Part shown: one piece after another, positions 1 to 11,594 of the stretch
Position numbering within the stretch: the first letter of the stretch is position 1
How the letters are laid out: each line of letters opens with the position of its first letter
Assembly (NCBI RefSeq): GCF_001540865.1
Contig: NC_033635.1
Coordinates: 3,058,231-3,122,230, forward strand
Direction: 5' to 3'
DNA: 64,000 nt
Source of the DNA: Ananas comosus
Lineage: Eukaryota > Streptophyta > Magnoliopsida > Poales > Bromeliaceae
The notes under the pieces: model-generated
The model's input: only the letters and a program-made list of their open reading frames with translations
Told to the model about the DNA's origin: nothing
Database searches by the model: none
Position numbers and translations under genes: made by a program

Positions 1-810
1 CACTGTTGAAGTGCCACACTATGCTGATGTCTGTTGCATTCATGACTTCAAAGCACTTGCTAAGCATCTTCTATTGAGACTAAAAGTTGTGGCAAGTAGC
101 AAAGTCATTGACTGTGGTTTTGGCTATTATAAATCTACTCAACTTTTATCAGGAGATTATTTTATGTATTATCTTGTTACCTTTATTCTTAAGCCTAACA
201 TTGTACAAAAGAAAAATGGTAAATAGATACTGAAATTAAACAAGCTATTAAGAAAGTGATACGCTTATCTAAAATGCTTATTCAATCTAATTGGAAGCAT
301 GAATTTCATGATTTGTAACATTCCTTGAATGCTCTGCATTCCTATTTGAGATGGCAAGGCTGTCAACATGCAGCTAGGATCGGGATGCCATAAGGGGCTT
401 GTTGAGAAGTGGTGAAGATATCCTTGATTCCCCGACTTGTAGGCATCATATATCACCATGGGATGGGAGTTTCTCATTCCCATACTTAATGGGAATGAGA
501 ATTTCACAGGAGCATAGAGTTTCTCATAGCAGGCATCTTCCTTACAAAGTGAAGGGAATAATGTTTCTGCTTACATGTATGCCGTGGTGAGCTAGAAAAA
601 TCACCTGGACGATCAAATTTAATGCATTGCTTTAATGCAGAATTTGAGATCAACAATTCTCTTGAACTTTTCTAAACATGCGAGACGAGAACCTTTAGCT
701 TAGAGTACTGTAGTTTGAACAATATTATCCTTGAATTTTTCTCATGAAGCTATCTTCAGCTTTATATGAGCATGCATATTGTGAGATGTCTTTTCTTCTG
801 ATCTCTTCAG
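1..810 (+). other. Intron of the DExH14-like helicase gene (3' part)
   Basis: No exon of the helicase family can be read here. The exon that should precede 811, carrying the DExH motif II and motif III of the second helicase cassette, is not visible, so it must lie left of the window. The stretch has intron-like T-rich composition and ends in a normal acceptor (ag at 809-810). A perfect 12-bp stem with a 5-base loop lies at 472-500 and may be a remnant of a small MITE. A short open frame at 11-226 shows no family resemblance and is not supported as coding. Confidence 0.6.
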
Positions 811-3800
811 TAACTTGGCTGACTGGTTGGGTGTTGGAGACATTGGTCTATTCAATTTCAAGCCTAGCGTGAGACCTGTACCTTTGGAAGTTCACATCCA
901 GGTCGTATATTCATTTTCATGTTGGTTTTGTATTATTATTATTGCTTGATTCATTTTATCTTGGTCACCAATAGAATCTAATGCATGCCAGACTTGCTTG
1001 ATTAGATGCATTTATCAGACAATTGTGTGGAAGTACTATTAGGATCGTTTTTTTTTTCTTTTGCTTCTCCGTATCATACTTTGCTCGTCTTGCATTTTCT
1101 ATATTTATGTTTTCGAGATTCTAGCGTGTAAGAATTACTACAAATGCTGCGGCATCATATGAGTACACGCATTTGCCTGCTAGTCAGCCTGATTTTGGTC
1201 TATATTTGCTTAGGAGACAGCTATATTGATGTTATAGATTAATTATTCCTACTGGCTTTCAAGGTTGCAGTATAAAAACTGAGACTTCGTGTAGCAACCT
1301 ATTTGTGTCATTTCGGCTGATTTCAATTGATTATCTTGACTTTAGCTGACAGTTTGCAGATTTTGTATTGTGTAGGATATCTTACTTCCACTTTCTTTTA
1401 ACACTTGTACTTTGTCTAGTATTTTCAGCTTTAGTTGACGTGAATGTTGGCTTTTCATGGTGTTTATGTCCTCGTTGTTTAATTTGAATCTGAAAAAAAC
1501 TGTTTATGATTATTTTGTCTTTAAAATTTATCTCTTGCCTCTTGAATTTACACCTGCATATTTAACAGGGTTATCCAGGGAAATTTTATTGCCCAAGAAT
1601 GAATAGTATGAACAAACCAGCATATGCTGCTATTTGTACCCATTCACCTGCAAAACCAGTTCTTATTTTTGTTTCATCTCGCCGTCAGACGAGGCTAACG
1701 GCACTTGATCTAATTCAGGTGGGATATTACATACGGTTTTAACCACAAAGTGACACCGTAGCATTGTTAGTGCCTCTTATCAGTTTTAATTGCATCACAG
1801 CTTGCTGCATCAGATGAAAATCCGAGACAATTCCTGAATATGCCAGAAAATTCATTGGAGATGGTCCTTTCACAAGTCACTGATAATAATTTGAGGCATA
1901 CTCTACAATTTGGAATTGGGCTGCATCATGCAGGATTAAATGACAGAGACAGATCATTGGTTGAGGAACTCTTTTCAAATAACAAGATCCAGGTTCTTGT
2001 TTTTCCTATTTAGATAATGGGGCTTATATATTAATATATCCCTGTATAATCATCTTTTGGATATATAACCCTGTAGAATCTGAATTTTCATCATTTCCAT
2101 CTAATGGGGTTTTATTACGAAAATATTGTTATCATAAGTTGGAATCATCCAATTCATGCAAACCTGGCTTTGTACTAGAGATAATATTTCTAAAGAACAT
2201 TATTGTGAATGCAAGAGTCCTATACAGAAGGAATTAAGTTTTTGAAAGGGCATAGATGAAAACTTGATAAATTTGCAGTGCTCTGTAAGTATTTAACAAA
2301 TACGCGAATTATTCATTCTCTTTCTTTTGCTATTTCCTAATTCATCTAATGAAAAATTCAAAGTAGGTTCACATCTTTAATAATCTTCTTTTAACTAATA
2401 TATTTTGACAGATATTGGTATGCACTAGCACATTGGCATGGGGTGTAAATCTTCCAGCTCATCTGGTTATCATTAAGGTGAGATAATGATTCATGTATCA
2501 GTTGATGCTTGCCCTTATACCAAATTCTGGTGTCAAAACTTCTACTATTTTTACAGGGAACTGAATACTATGATGGTAAAGCAAAAAGATATGTCGATTT
2601 TCCTATTACCGACATTCTGCAGATGATGGGTCGTGCTGGTCGACCACAGTATGACCAGCATGGGAAAGCTGTTATTCTTGTTCATGAACCCAAAAAGAGC
2701 TTTTACAAGAAGGTAACTAAACTGCTTTGAATCCTTAAAGCTTTCAATCCCTTATTTTGGAATGACAATCTGCATTCTGAATGGCAGTTCCTATATGAAC
2801 CATTTCCTGTTGAAAGTAATCTGAGGGAGCATTTGCATGATCACATAAATGCTGAAATTGTTTCTGGCACAATTAGTCATAAGGAGGATGCAGTTCATTA
2901 CCTGACATGGACTTACCTATTTCGTCGACTGGTATGATTCTCTAGCTAACATTTTCTAGAAAACTGTAAAGACCTCCATGATTTTCTTTCTCCCTTAGAA
3001 AGACCATCTTTCAGGATCAGGAGTTTGGCAGAACACTAACTGCTTACTTGAAGTACAAAAAATATGTACACAGAGAAAGTCCTACAAACTCCAAAAGAAT
3101 ATATTTTCAATTTTTCATCCTGCGGAATGCTTACAACAGTCACAATAGCATACTAGGTCCATGAACTTTTGCTGTTTTGAAATTGTATTCAACTTATAAA
3201 GGCAAATTATCCAAGTTTAACTTGTGAAGACTTTGGGAGCCATCTGACTCTCAACATCCTTAGTGACTTGACAACCTCTCTTAATGTATTTATCTGGTTA
3301 TCTGTGTCTATTCTAGATTCTATATATATTCTGTCGTTCCTTGCATGTTCTGTCCTTTTTTGTGATGTTTTCCATTTAACAGGTTGTTAATCCTGCATAT
3401 TATGGGTTAGAGGACACTGAGGCTTATACTTTGAATTCTTACCTCTCGAGGTATTTTACCGTTGATTTGAAGCATTGAAACTTTGTAATTTACTAATTAC
3501 ATTCTCTTCTTGAATAGCTGAATAATATAACTTCTTATTTGTTAAAGGTTAGTAGAAACTACATTTGAGGACCTTGAGGACAGTGGATGCATCAAGATAG
3601 CTGACAATTCTGTCGAGACTCTAATGTTGGGTTCAATAGCATCGCAGTATTATCTAAGTTACATGACAGTTTCAATGTTTGGATCAAATATATCCTCAAA
3701 TACGTCACTTGAAGTAAGTACACTGTAACATGTATGTCTAGAATGTTTGCCCTCTCTTTCTTAATTATATTCCAGTAACTTGTTTTTTTGTAGGTTTTCT

Positions 3801-6800
3801 TGCACATTCTTTCTGCTGCTTCAGAATTTGATGAACTTCCTGTGCGGCATAATGAGGTGAGTTTTTCTTATAATTCTTGTCGGTCATAATTTCAGGCAAC
3901 CTGTTTATTGCTATTTATGGAGCGCATATCAGATGTCTCACCAGAAAATTGTTTGGCTGTTATCTAATTTGTTCCCTGCTTTCCTGTGGCAACAAACGTT
4001 GGAACTTGAATTATTTCATCTTCTCCTTTCTGTGCAACTATAGTTTGCATTATAAGCTTTATCATATATTCTTGTTCTGTTTTTGATTCTTCACTTCGCA
4101 TTAGTAGTTTTATTCATTTTCTCATCCAGTGTGTGCTCTCTTTATTAACTTTCTTAGTTAAGTGAACCTTTGTGTTATAAGAGAGGTGCTCCATACTAAG
4201 TTTACCTTGGTGTTCAATCAGATCATAATTCATTGATGGCTCTAAAACTTCTGTTTACCGGATTCGCTGCTATTAGTTTAATTTTTGTCTTTCTTCTTTC
4301 AGGAAAATTACAACAAAGCATTATCTGAGAAGGTTCCATATTCAGTTGACGAGCACCGTCTTGATGATCCACACGTGAAAGCAAATTTACTTTTGCAGGT
4401 TAGTGGAATGTTTAGTCGTCTTCTGTTTTATCTTGATCCTTGCCTCATAACACGATGACCCTAGTTTTCTTTCTAAATTACCAATTTTTCCATTGCAGGC
4501 ACATTTCTCGCGAGTAGAAATGCCTATCAGTGACTACGTCACTGACTTGAAATCTGTTCTTGATCAAAGTATACGTATCATCCAGGCTATGATTGACATA
4601 TGTGCCAATAGCGGATGGTTTTCAAGCACAATGAATTGTATGCATCTTCTTCAAATGATCATGCAGGTATTATTTTTTCATTTCCAGCTTCTACCTTTAA
4701 TTTGGTATCCTGCTTGTTGGACTAGGGAGTAATTTGAGATTTCCGTTTGGAAGTTGCAACTGTTAACTGGATCATTAGTCTTCACTAGAACATAAAACCA
4801 GAGTATTTAAATTATTGAGATGTGGTATATTGGTCAATTAAGTAACGGGAGGTACATCTTGAATTAGGTATGTCAAAATCATTGAAGAACTAAAAGTGAA
4901 GTTTACATAGTACTTCTGCATCAAAACCAGAGAACTTGGCTTAAAGAGAATCTGATAGGTGATGTAGGAGAATAATCAACAAAACATAGTGTCAATGTTC
5001 GTCTTGAAACAGGATGCTGTCTGGAAAATAGGAGGAAAACGAAAAGTAAGCTGCAATTCATTTTACAATGACTGGAGAGGTTCAGAAGCAGCAAGAAGCT
5101 AGACTTTAAATTGCATGAACGTCATGGCAGTGAAGGCATGCTTTTGTTTTTCCATGACCTTCTACAATAGGGCCTATTTCCTGGTGTAAATTTAATGGTT
5201 TTGGGCTAGAATCACGTAGTTCAATTATTAGAGTACCTATGATCCATTTCGTACACAAAAGTAGAAGATTTGGACTGCTTATAATAGCTTCCTCTTTGAA
5301 GCCCTATTTGGTAGGGCATTGGTTAGATGTGGCCCTTTTTATGACCTTATGTACTAGGTTCTTTATTGAATCCTTTTCCAAGTATGAATAATGCATTTGC
5401 TTCCATGCGTCAACAACATAAAATAGCCTCATAAGTGTTTACAAGAGTATTATGTTTGAGATCACTCTTACCTGCCTTATTTTCAGGGGTTATGGTTTGA
5501 CAGAGATTCTTCCTTGTGGATGTTACCATGTATGGATGACGATCTTCTATCTCATCTTAATAAAGTAGGCATCTCGACATTATTAGACTTATTGGATCTT
5601 CCTTATGCGAACTTGCAAAGGTTGCTTCACCCCTTTCGTGCTTCTGAGTTAAACCAGGTACAACTATAGCATTTCCTCTTTTTTTTTTTTTTTTCTTTTT
5701 CTTTTTTTTCCGTTCTCTTCATTATCACAATAAGTACTCGAAGACGGTTTGAATTTTAACTTTCTTAGCAATATACGCCAAAGTTTGTGACATAAATTAA
5801 CTTTATTAGGTTACCTAAGATGCTGTCTTGAGATTTTAAACTTACTGTTAAATTATACAAAACAACTGTTTTTCCCAAAAGCTTAAACTACTAGAAAACG
5901 GTGAACATTTTCTCCCTCTCGTCTGGACTCGAGACCTTTTTATAGACCCAAGATGTGGATTTGAATTAACTAGGAGAAAATTAATTAAGCTAGGAACCTA
6001 GCGGGATTCGAAGTTAGGATGTTAAGTTATACGAAACAACTGTTTTCTCCAAAAGCTTAAGCTACTAGAGAACTATGTTTTTAATATTTCATATTCAACA
6101 CTTACAATCAATGCTGGTATATTCAAGTAATGGCCTTATCTCTCACATTTTTCAACTCAATCTAAAGCTGGTGGAGTCACCAAAATATTTTCTTGAGCGA
6201 TGCTAATTTCTTTCTGATTTAGTGTATTCACTATTGAAGTTTGGTAATGCGTTTTTTTTTTTTTTTTTTTCACATTCCTACATGAAAATTATCAGGAAAG
6301 ATTTTAAATGAGACACATTCACGTTCTTTCATTAGTCTTAAGAATGATTCCATCTCCTTCAACTATTATCTGATTTGTTCTTTTCTAAAGCTCAGAATAT
6401 CACTCGTTCATTTCTTTTTTCCAATTACTGATATTTGTTTGCTGCTTTGAATTATTATTCATTTTCAACTGTGGCTTTACGTTCACAGGATCTGCAACAT
6501 TTTCCACGTATCCGGCTGAAGGTGAAGCTTCAAAATAGGGACATTGCAGGGTCAAAATCTCAGGTCCTGAACATCAAATTGGAAAAGATCAAGTACGGGC
6601 GTTCAACATCACGAGCATTTGCCCCTAGATTTCCCAAGGTAAAACATATTTTATGCCTCCTGACAAATGAAGCTGAAATATTTATTCCAAATATTAATTT
6701 TTTCATTCATGATAAACTTGAAGTATGGTTTGAAATATAATCATTTGACAGCCATGCTAGTTTCCATTTATATACGAAATTTCTCAATTTCCTGTTGCAA

Positions 6801-7672
6801 ATGTTGAAACTTCCAGCCAAAATTAGTCTATTCTCAGCATTTTATTTTATTTTTTTGCGTGTGTGATTTTGGCAGTTTCAGTGATGCCATTAATGATTGG
6901 TTGGCCTTATTTTGACCATTTTTCCCATTTTCTGTCAATTTCAAATAATTTTGGACAGAACTCATTAGCTTTTGCTGAAACACTATTTAGGACAATTCAT
7001 GGAAAAGGGTGAAAATTCTTATCTTTTGCCCAGTTTCAAGTATTTAGAATTTCGTAGAACTCAGTTGAATGTGAAAAGCGAAACTAGAAAAGTTAACATC
7101 ACGAACTACGTGGTTGCGGTTTTTTGCAAATTTTTATTTGTGGATGCTTGGTATATTTGAATTCTAGTATTTGGTCTGTGATATGTTGATTTCTACATGC
7201 TCAGATAAAAGATGAAGCGTGGTGGCTAGTTCTGGGGAATGTGACCAATTCCGAACTATATGGCCTGAAAAGAATTAGTTTCTCGGATAGCTTGGTTACT
7301 CGCATGGACTTACCTCAAACATCACTCAATCTTGAGGTGAGAGTTTGTCAGCAATCTTGTGATATTGTTACTCTTCGTCTTAGCTTACCCTAGATGAGAT
7401 CTGTCCTTAGTTTATTATAAGATTTGACTATATGCCTCGAGTCTTTTCATTTTTCATCTATCCAGACTAGTTTACTTGAAGTAATAATTGCATCGCTGCA
7501 AACTCTTGATTCTTCCTGTAATTAGCAAGCTTGGACTCAGGTGATCTAGTTCATCTCTTTTGTATCTTGTCTCTTGACTTTGGTGTTTGTCTGACAGGAA
7601 ACGAAGTTGATTCTAGTATCAGATTGCTATCTCGGATTTGAGCAGGAGCACTCCCTTGCAGAATTTGCCTGA
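811..7672 (+). CDS. DEXH14: DExH-box ATP-dependent RNA helicase DExH14 / ASCC3-like (3' part, 15 exons)
   Basis: Partial gene; its 5' end is outside the window. Exons with clean GT-AG junctions: 811-901, 1569-1718, 1801-1992, 2412-2477, 2557-2712, 2788-2931, 3383-3450, 3548-3713, 3794-3856, 4303-4398, 4499-4666, 5487-5657, 6489-6638, 7205-7336, 7598-7672 (stop TGA). They encode about 628 residues. These match the second cassette of Ski2-like helicases of the ASCC3/Brr2 group: motif IV region ([12 protein letters not shown], window residues about 55-66), motif V ([13 protein letters not shown], 149-161), motif VI ([10 protein letters not shown], 188-197), winged helix, then a Sec63 domain (about 345-628). 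The sequence fits the ASCC3 branch (Arabidopsis At5g61140) better than spliceosomal BRR2, from memory of the families. In animals ASCC3 unwinds nucleic acid in alkylation repair and in splitting collided ribosomes; the plant role is inferred. All phases join without frameshift, so the gene looks functional. Confidence 0.93.
5847..6073 (-). repeat. TRIM- or SINE-like retroposon fragment in a helicase intron
   Basis: Two 53-bp direct repeats (5847-5899 and 6021-6073, about 85% alike) flank roughly 120 bp. On the minus strand the intervening DNA has two tRNA B-box-like stretches (TTCAAATCC and TTCGAATCCCGC). The repeat pair could be short terminal direct repeats of a TRIM element, or two adjacent SINE-like units. 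It lies wholly within the intron between exons 5487-5657 and 6489-6638. Confidence 0.4.
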
Positions 7673-8649
7673 TTTATCATGTGTTTATAAAACTCCAATA
7701 TATCGAAAAGTGAGAAACTTTACCTTCTCAGTTTCTGGTGTATAGTTCTGTCCAAAATGAGAGCAACGATCGGCTAGGTAGATAGAGATCCAAACTTATG
7801 ATGAGGTATATTTTCTCGTCTGATCCGTGGAAGCAGCAAACTGTCCGAAGCAGCGGACATAGCCGAAGTTCCTTCTGATAAAACATTAAATAGACTAAAA
7901 CTGAGAAGCGAGATGCCCAAGAACAGCTGGTTCACTAACAGCGTATTTAGCGGATTGTGTAGCTAAAGTGGTCGTTGATTCGGAGCTCGCACGGTACACA
8001 ACGTTGTGGGTGAGATCTTTTGGTGTCGGGAATGGGAGGTTCAATCAAACGTGCTAAGGTACCAATTTTTACTGTGAAAACAATAGCTTCTTTCATAGCC
8101 ATGCCTTCCACCTTCCGTCAATTCTCAAAACTGTATAAGATGATATTTAAAGGCAATTGCAAAAGCCATTTGCATTCAAGAATTTTCCCCTATCAGTTTT
8201 TTCGTAGATGTATTTTTGAAGTTATAATATCTTCAAATAATACGATGGGGAAAGAACATGTCGCTCTCAATGGCAAAGAATTCTTTCTCATTATATGATG
8301 AAGATAGAAAGTCAATTCGGTGGTTGTAAATTGTAATCAGCTGTTTTAATTGATTACCTCGACGCCAACAGCAATTAAAATGACGGCTGCAAGAAAATCT
8401 CGCATGGAGCATTGAAAAAAGAGTGAATGTATATAATATTTTAGAGGAGAAGCGGGGCAATTATAAGGAATATACTTTCCCTACTTTAATACCTTCCTTA
8501 GTAGTTGCCTTTCGTTTTCTTGTGGCGTAAATTTGGAGCAGATCAATCAATGTTATAAGAGAAGTGAAGTGCTTTTGGTTTTCCTTTATGTATCTTTTAT
8601 TATATTGTTGATATGGTGGTATTAATTGTGTTGAAGTCATATATACTGT
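7673..8649. other. 3' flank of the helicase gene; no gene seen
   Basis: The first few hundred bases are presumably 3' UTR. The remaining open frames are short, have no family resemblance and overlap on both strands. No RNA gene or obvious transposon end was seen. Confidence 0.5.
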
Positions 8650-9060
8650 TTGTACCATATAACCTCGTCACTATATTAATAATTTGTACCATATGAGTGA
8701 GCTTGTCAATATATGAACAATATATAAAGCAATATTAATAAAAAATCCTGTAGCAGCATTGATATTATATTATGTGTTTTTCAGATTGTACCACGTTGCT
8801 TCAACTAATGAGAATATGCCCATCTACTGAAGTTAAAAGCATTAAACATGACAAAAGAAAAGTGCAAAGGAAGGGTCCCAGTAGAGATTGATCATCCCTG
8901 TGAATTATTATGTACCATCTTTAATTGTTCGCGTAAAAGAATCACTGTAGAAATGATAATAATGTGATCACCTTTGTTCTGTACTGTTCCTCTTAAGTTT
9001 TATTCTAACTTATAATTTGCAGTAAGTTCGGCACAAGGTTATTACCGTTTTAATGATAAT
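8650..9060. repeat. Duplicated segment A (copy 1)
   Basis: About 400 bp that recurs at 21730-22085 at roughly 80% identity with small indels. Shared landmarks are TTTGTACCATATGAG near the start, CCACGTTGCTTCAACTAATG in the middle, and an AGTTSGGCAC motif near the end. Together with segment B it marks a larger duplication upstream of the permease gene. Confidence 0.75.
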
Positions 9061-9892
9061 AATGTGATCACCAAACTTGAATTTTAACTGAACTACACCA
9101 ACGTCGATCCAAATGTCGACGGGAGATAATTCTATGCTACATTACTATTGAAGAAGTACTGATACAAGTTTTTGGTTTTTTAGCAGTTTCTTGTTGCAGT
9201 AAGAGGAGAATCTTCTAATTACAGCTCATAATTTTCAAATTCAGATTTTTTTATTAATAAGAATCTCGTAGCAAAATCTTTAGACCGTTCAGCAACTAAA
9301 TTTTAACAGTTGCATCCTAATTAGAGCCCCCGCAAAAAATCTTAATCTAAAAGCTAGAAAGGGATAAAAAACACAAATAAAAAAAGCTCTAGCTGAATGG
9401 AGTAATAAAGAGTTTTGGTTTAAAAATAGAGAAATGATTCCGTATTTTATTTTATAAAAAATTTTAAAAAAACTTAACTGTTGATTAATAAAGATTAAAA
9501 ATGTTATTTCATTATGTAGCAAGTTAAAAGGTTATTTCATGTGAGGGCATTTTTGTAATTAAACTAGACAAAATTTTAAGAAAATTTTGATTAAAATCCC
9601 AAATTCTGTATTAATTTTCCAACTAATTTAAGCATTAATTTAAGATTTGATTGATATCCCAAATTTTATGCATTAATTTTAGAAATTTTAGAATTCTAAT
9701 TTAGGCATTAATTTAAATTTTAAAAATTTTAGAAATACTAATAAATATTTTGAATTTAAATATTTAAATTTAAATAATAAAGATTTTGTGTTACTATTTT
9801 AACAACTTTAATGTTGATAATAATAACGAATTCTAACATATTTAATTTGTTCAAGAAACTTTTAAATTCTTTTAGTTTAAATATTAATTTTA
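9061..9892. other. AT-rich intergenic stretch; no gene seen
   Basis: Very AT-rich, with repeated TTTAAATTT-type strings and no long open frame. It may be a decayed transposon. Confidence 0.5.
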
Positions 9893-10372
9893 GTTAAATT
9901 ATAGAAAACCTCCCTATCAATATTCGCTTTTTCATTTTTTTCCTGTCATTCAAAAACCTACACTTTGCTTCCTTAAAAAATAAAAAATCACTTCGGCCCC
10001 ACCGTCAGTGTTTCGTTAGGTTTCCGTTTATATATTATATTTTTGTACCCAAAATACCCCTAAAACTTTCATCCATGTCTACACACATGCCCTCAACCGC
10101 TGCCTCGCCCTCCGCCGTCTCGCCCTCGCCCACCTCTCTGTCCATGCTCAGTCACACGCTCTCGCCCTCTTTCGGCGCCTTTCGGTGCTGGGATGAGTAA
10201 GATTGGGGAGGAGGAAATGAAGAAGATGAAGGTAATTTGGTCATTTGTCGTACCGTACCCCACTATGAACATTTTTTATTTTTTCAGGGGGCAAAGTGTA
10301 GGTTTTTGAATGACAGGACGAAAGTGAAAAAGCGGATATTGACATGAGGGTTTTATGTAATTTAGCCATTAG
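9893..10372. mobile_element. MITE of about 480 bp with about 100-bp terminal inverted repeats
   Basis: The left end (9893-9990) and the reverse complement of the right end (about 10265-10372) match over about 100 bp. Both contain CCTGTCATTCAAAAACCTAC and GCTTTTTCA, with scattered substitutions. The interior is CT-rich and has no open frame for a transposase. No clear target duplication could be fixed, so the superfamily is left open (MULE-like is possible). The Reina-like retrotransposon inserted 37 bp beyond its right end. Confidence 0.7.
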
Positions 10373-10409
10373 TTTTTTATCACAAACTTTAAAAAATTTT
10401 GAATGTATG

Positions 10410-10884
10410 TGTTAGGAATGTTTGTATGTTTAGCCATTACTATATATTATATGCTTATAGGTTTAGTGCAGTGCAGTCTTAAGTGTAATTTATTTCAGTT
10501 GCTAGTGTTCTAGTAGTTTTTCCTTCTATGGAGGATAGTTAGTGGGGTATGGGTAGTTACTAGCAGTATGAAACTGTTTTTAAGTTGTATTTATTGGAAC
10601 CTTATGATAGTAAAATATTATCTATGTTCTCTTATCCAACAAATACTATTGTATCTTGTTAACAATGGAGGAAGGTTCTCCCTCGAAGAAGACCATCAAC
10701 TTGCAAGAGTTGATTAAAGCTTGAATCTCTCAACTTATCTTGCAATTCTTTCAAACAACAACCACGGGAAAGAACAAGAAGAAGTCGTCAGATTTTTGGC
10801 TAGTTAAGCCATCATCGGACTTGCCGGAGTCAATTCCATCAGAAGCTACTCGAAGGGTTACAAGATCCCAATCCGTTCGTAACA
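10410..10884 (+). repeat. 5' LTR of the Reina-like element
   Basis: 475 bp, starts TGTTAGGAATG and ends CGTTCGTAACA. It contains an ATG at 10665 in frame with gag, followed by a TGA at 10722-10724. The 3' LTR carries the same TGA. Confidence 0.97.
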
Positions 10885-11594
10885 TATTGGTATCAGAGCC
10901 AGGTTTGTCGGGGCAGGATAAGGATCCGCGAATCGACCGGTTAGAAGCCGAGGTAGGCCGACTATCCGAAAATTTGGACAAAATCTTTGCAGCCATTAAT
11001 GCAAGATTTGATAGTTTGGAGACTCGACAAAGAGAGAGAGTTGAGTCCTCAAACAATCAGATGGGAAATAGAGGCTCTAGATTCACCGATACTGAGGTGT
11101 CTACAAGATCTCTAATCCCAAAGTCTGTTAAAATAGATTTTCCTCGATTCAAGGGCACTGAGGATCCAACCAGTTGGTTATGTAGAGCAGAAAATTTTTT
11201 TGAGATACATGGAATACTTGAAGAGGAGAAAGTGCGGATTGCTTCTATCAATATGGAAGGGGATGCACAACTTTGGTACCAATTATTCAAAGAGGAGCAA
11301 GGTCTGGTCACTTGGGAGTCCTTCAAAGAAGGATTGAATATTCGTTATGGTCCAACGCAATATCAAGATTTCTTTGGAGATCTAACCAAGCTTAAGCAAA
11401 TGGGATCAGTAAGAGATTATCAAACCCAATTTGAGAGATTGCTTATTCGAGCAGGCACTCTAACAGCAATACAACAAGTTGGATGTTTTGTAAGTGGGTT
11501 GAAAGAGAGCATTCGTACAGATGTGCAAGCTTGTAAGCCGTCTACTCTTTCAGCGGCTATAGGTTTAGCACGATTATATGAGTCTCGTGAATAG
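10665..11594 (+). pseudogene. Gag region of the Reina-like element, interrupted by in-frame TGA and TAG
   Basis: The frame opens at an ATG inside the 5' LTR (10665), meets TGA at 10722-10724, then runs open through the LTR end and the primer-binding site to TAG at 11592-11594. The next ATG in frame is only at 11061. The Retrotrans_gag capsid-type region is visible from about 11130 (key stretch FPRFKGTEDPTSWLCRAENF) to 11580. The CCHC-type zinc knuckle lies just after the TAG, in the same frame (11733-11772). Everything from 10665 to 15242 is therefore one frame with two stops. Both stops could arise by C-to-T change at CG and CHG sites, which are typical methylated contexts in plants (inference). 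Read-through of the TAG cannot be excluded. Confidence 0.85.
10888..10900 (+). other. Primer-binding site (initiator tRNA-Met)
   Basis: TGGTATCAGAGCC lies 3 bases after the 5' LTR. It is complementary to the 3' end of plant initiator tRNA-Met, the usual primer for chromoviruses. Confidence 0.95.

Noticed and set aside
11..226. A 71-residue open frame at the left edge as a helicase exon
   Set aside because: No resemblance to the expected helicase sequence and no suitable splice junction.
10740..11594. Gag start at 10740
   Set aside because: That codon is TTG. The in-frame ATGs are at 10665 (before a TGA) and 11061.
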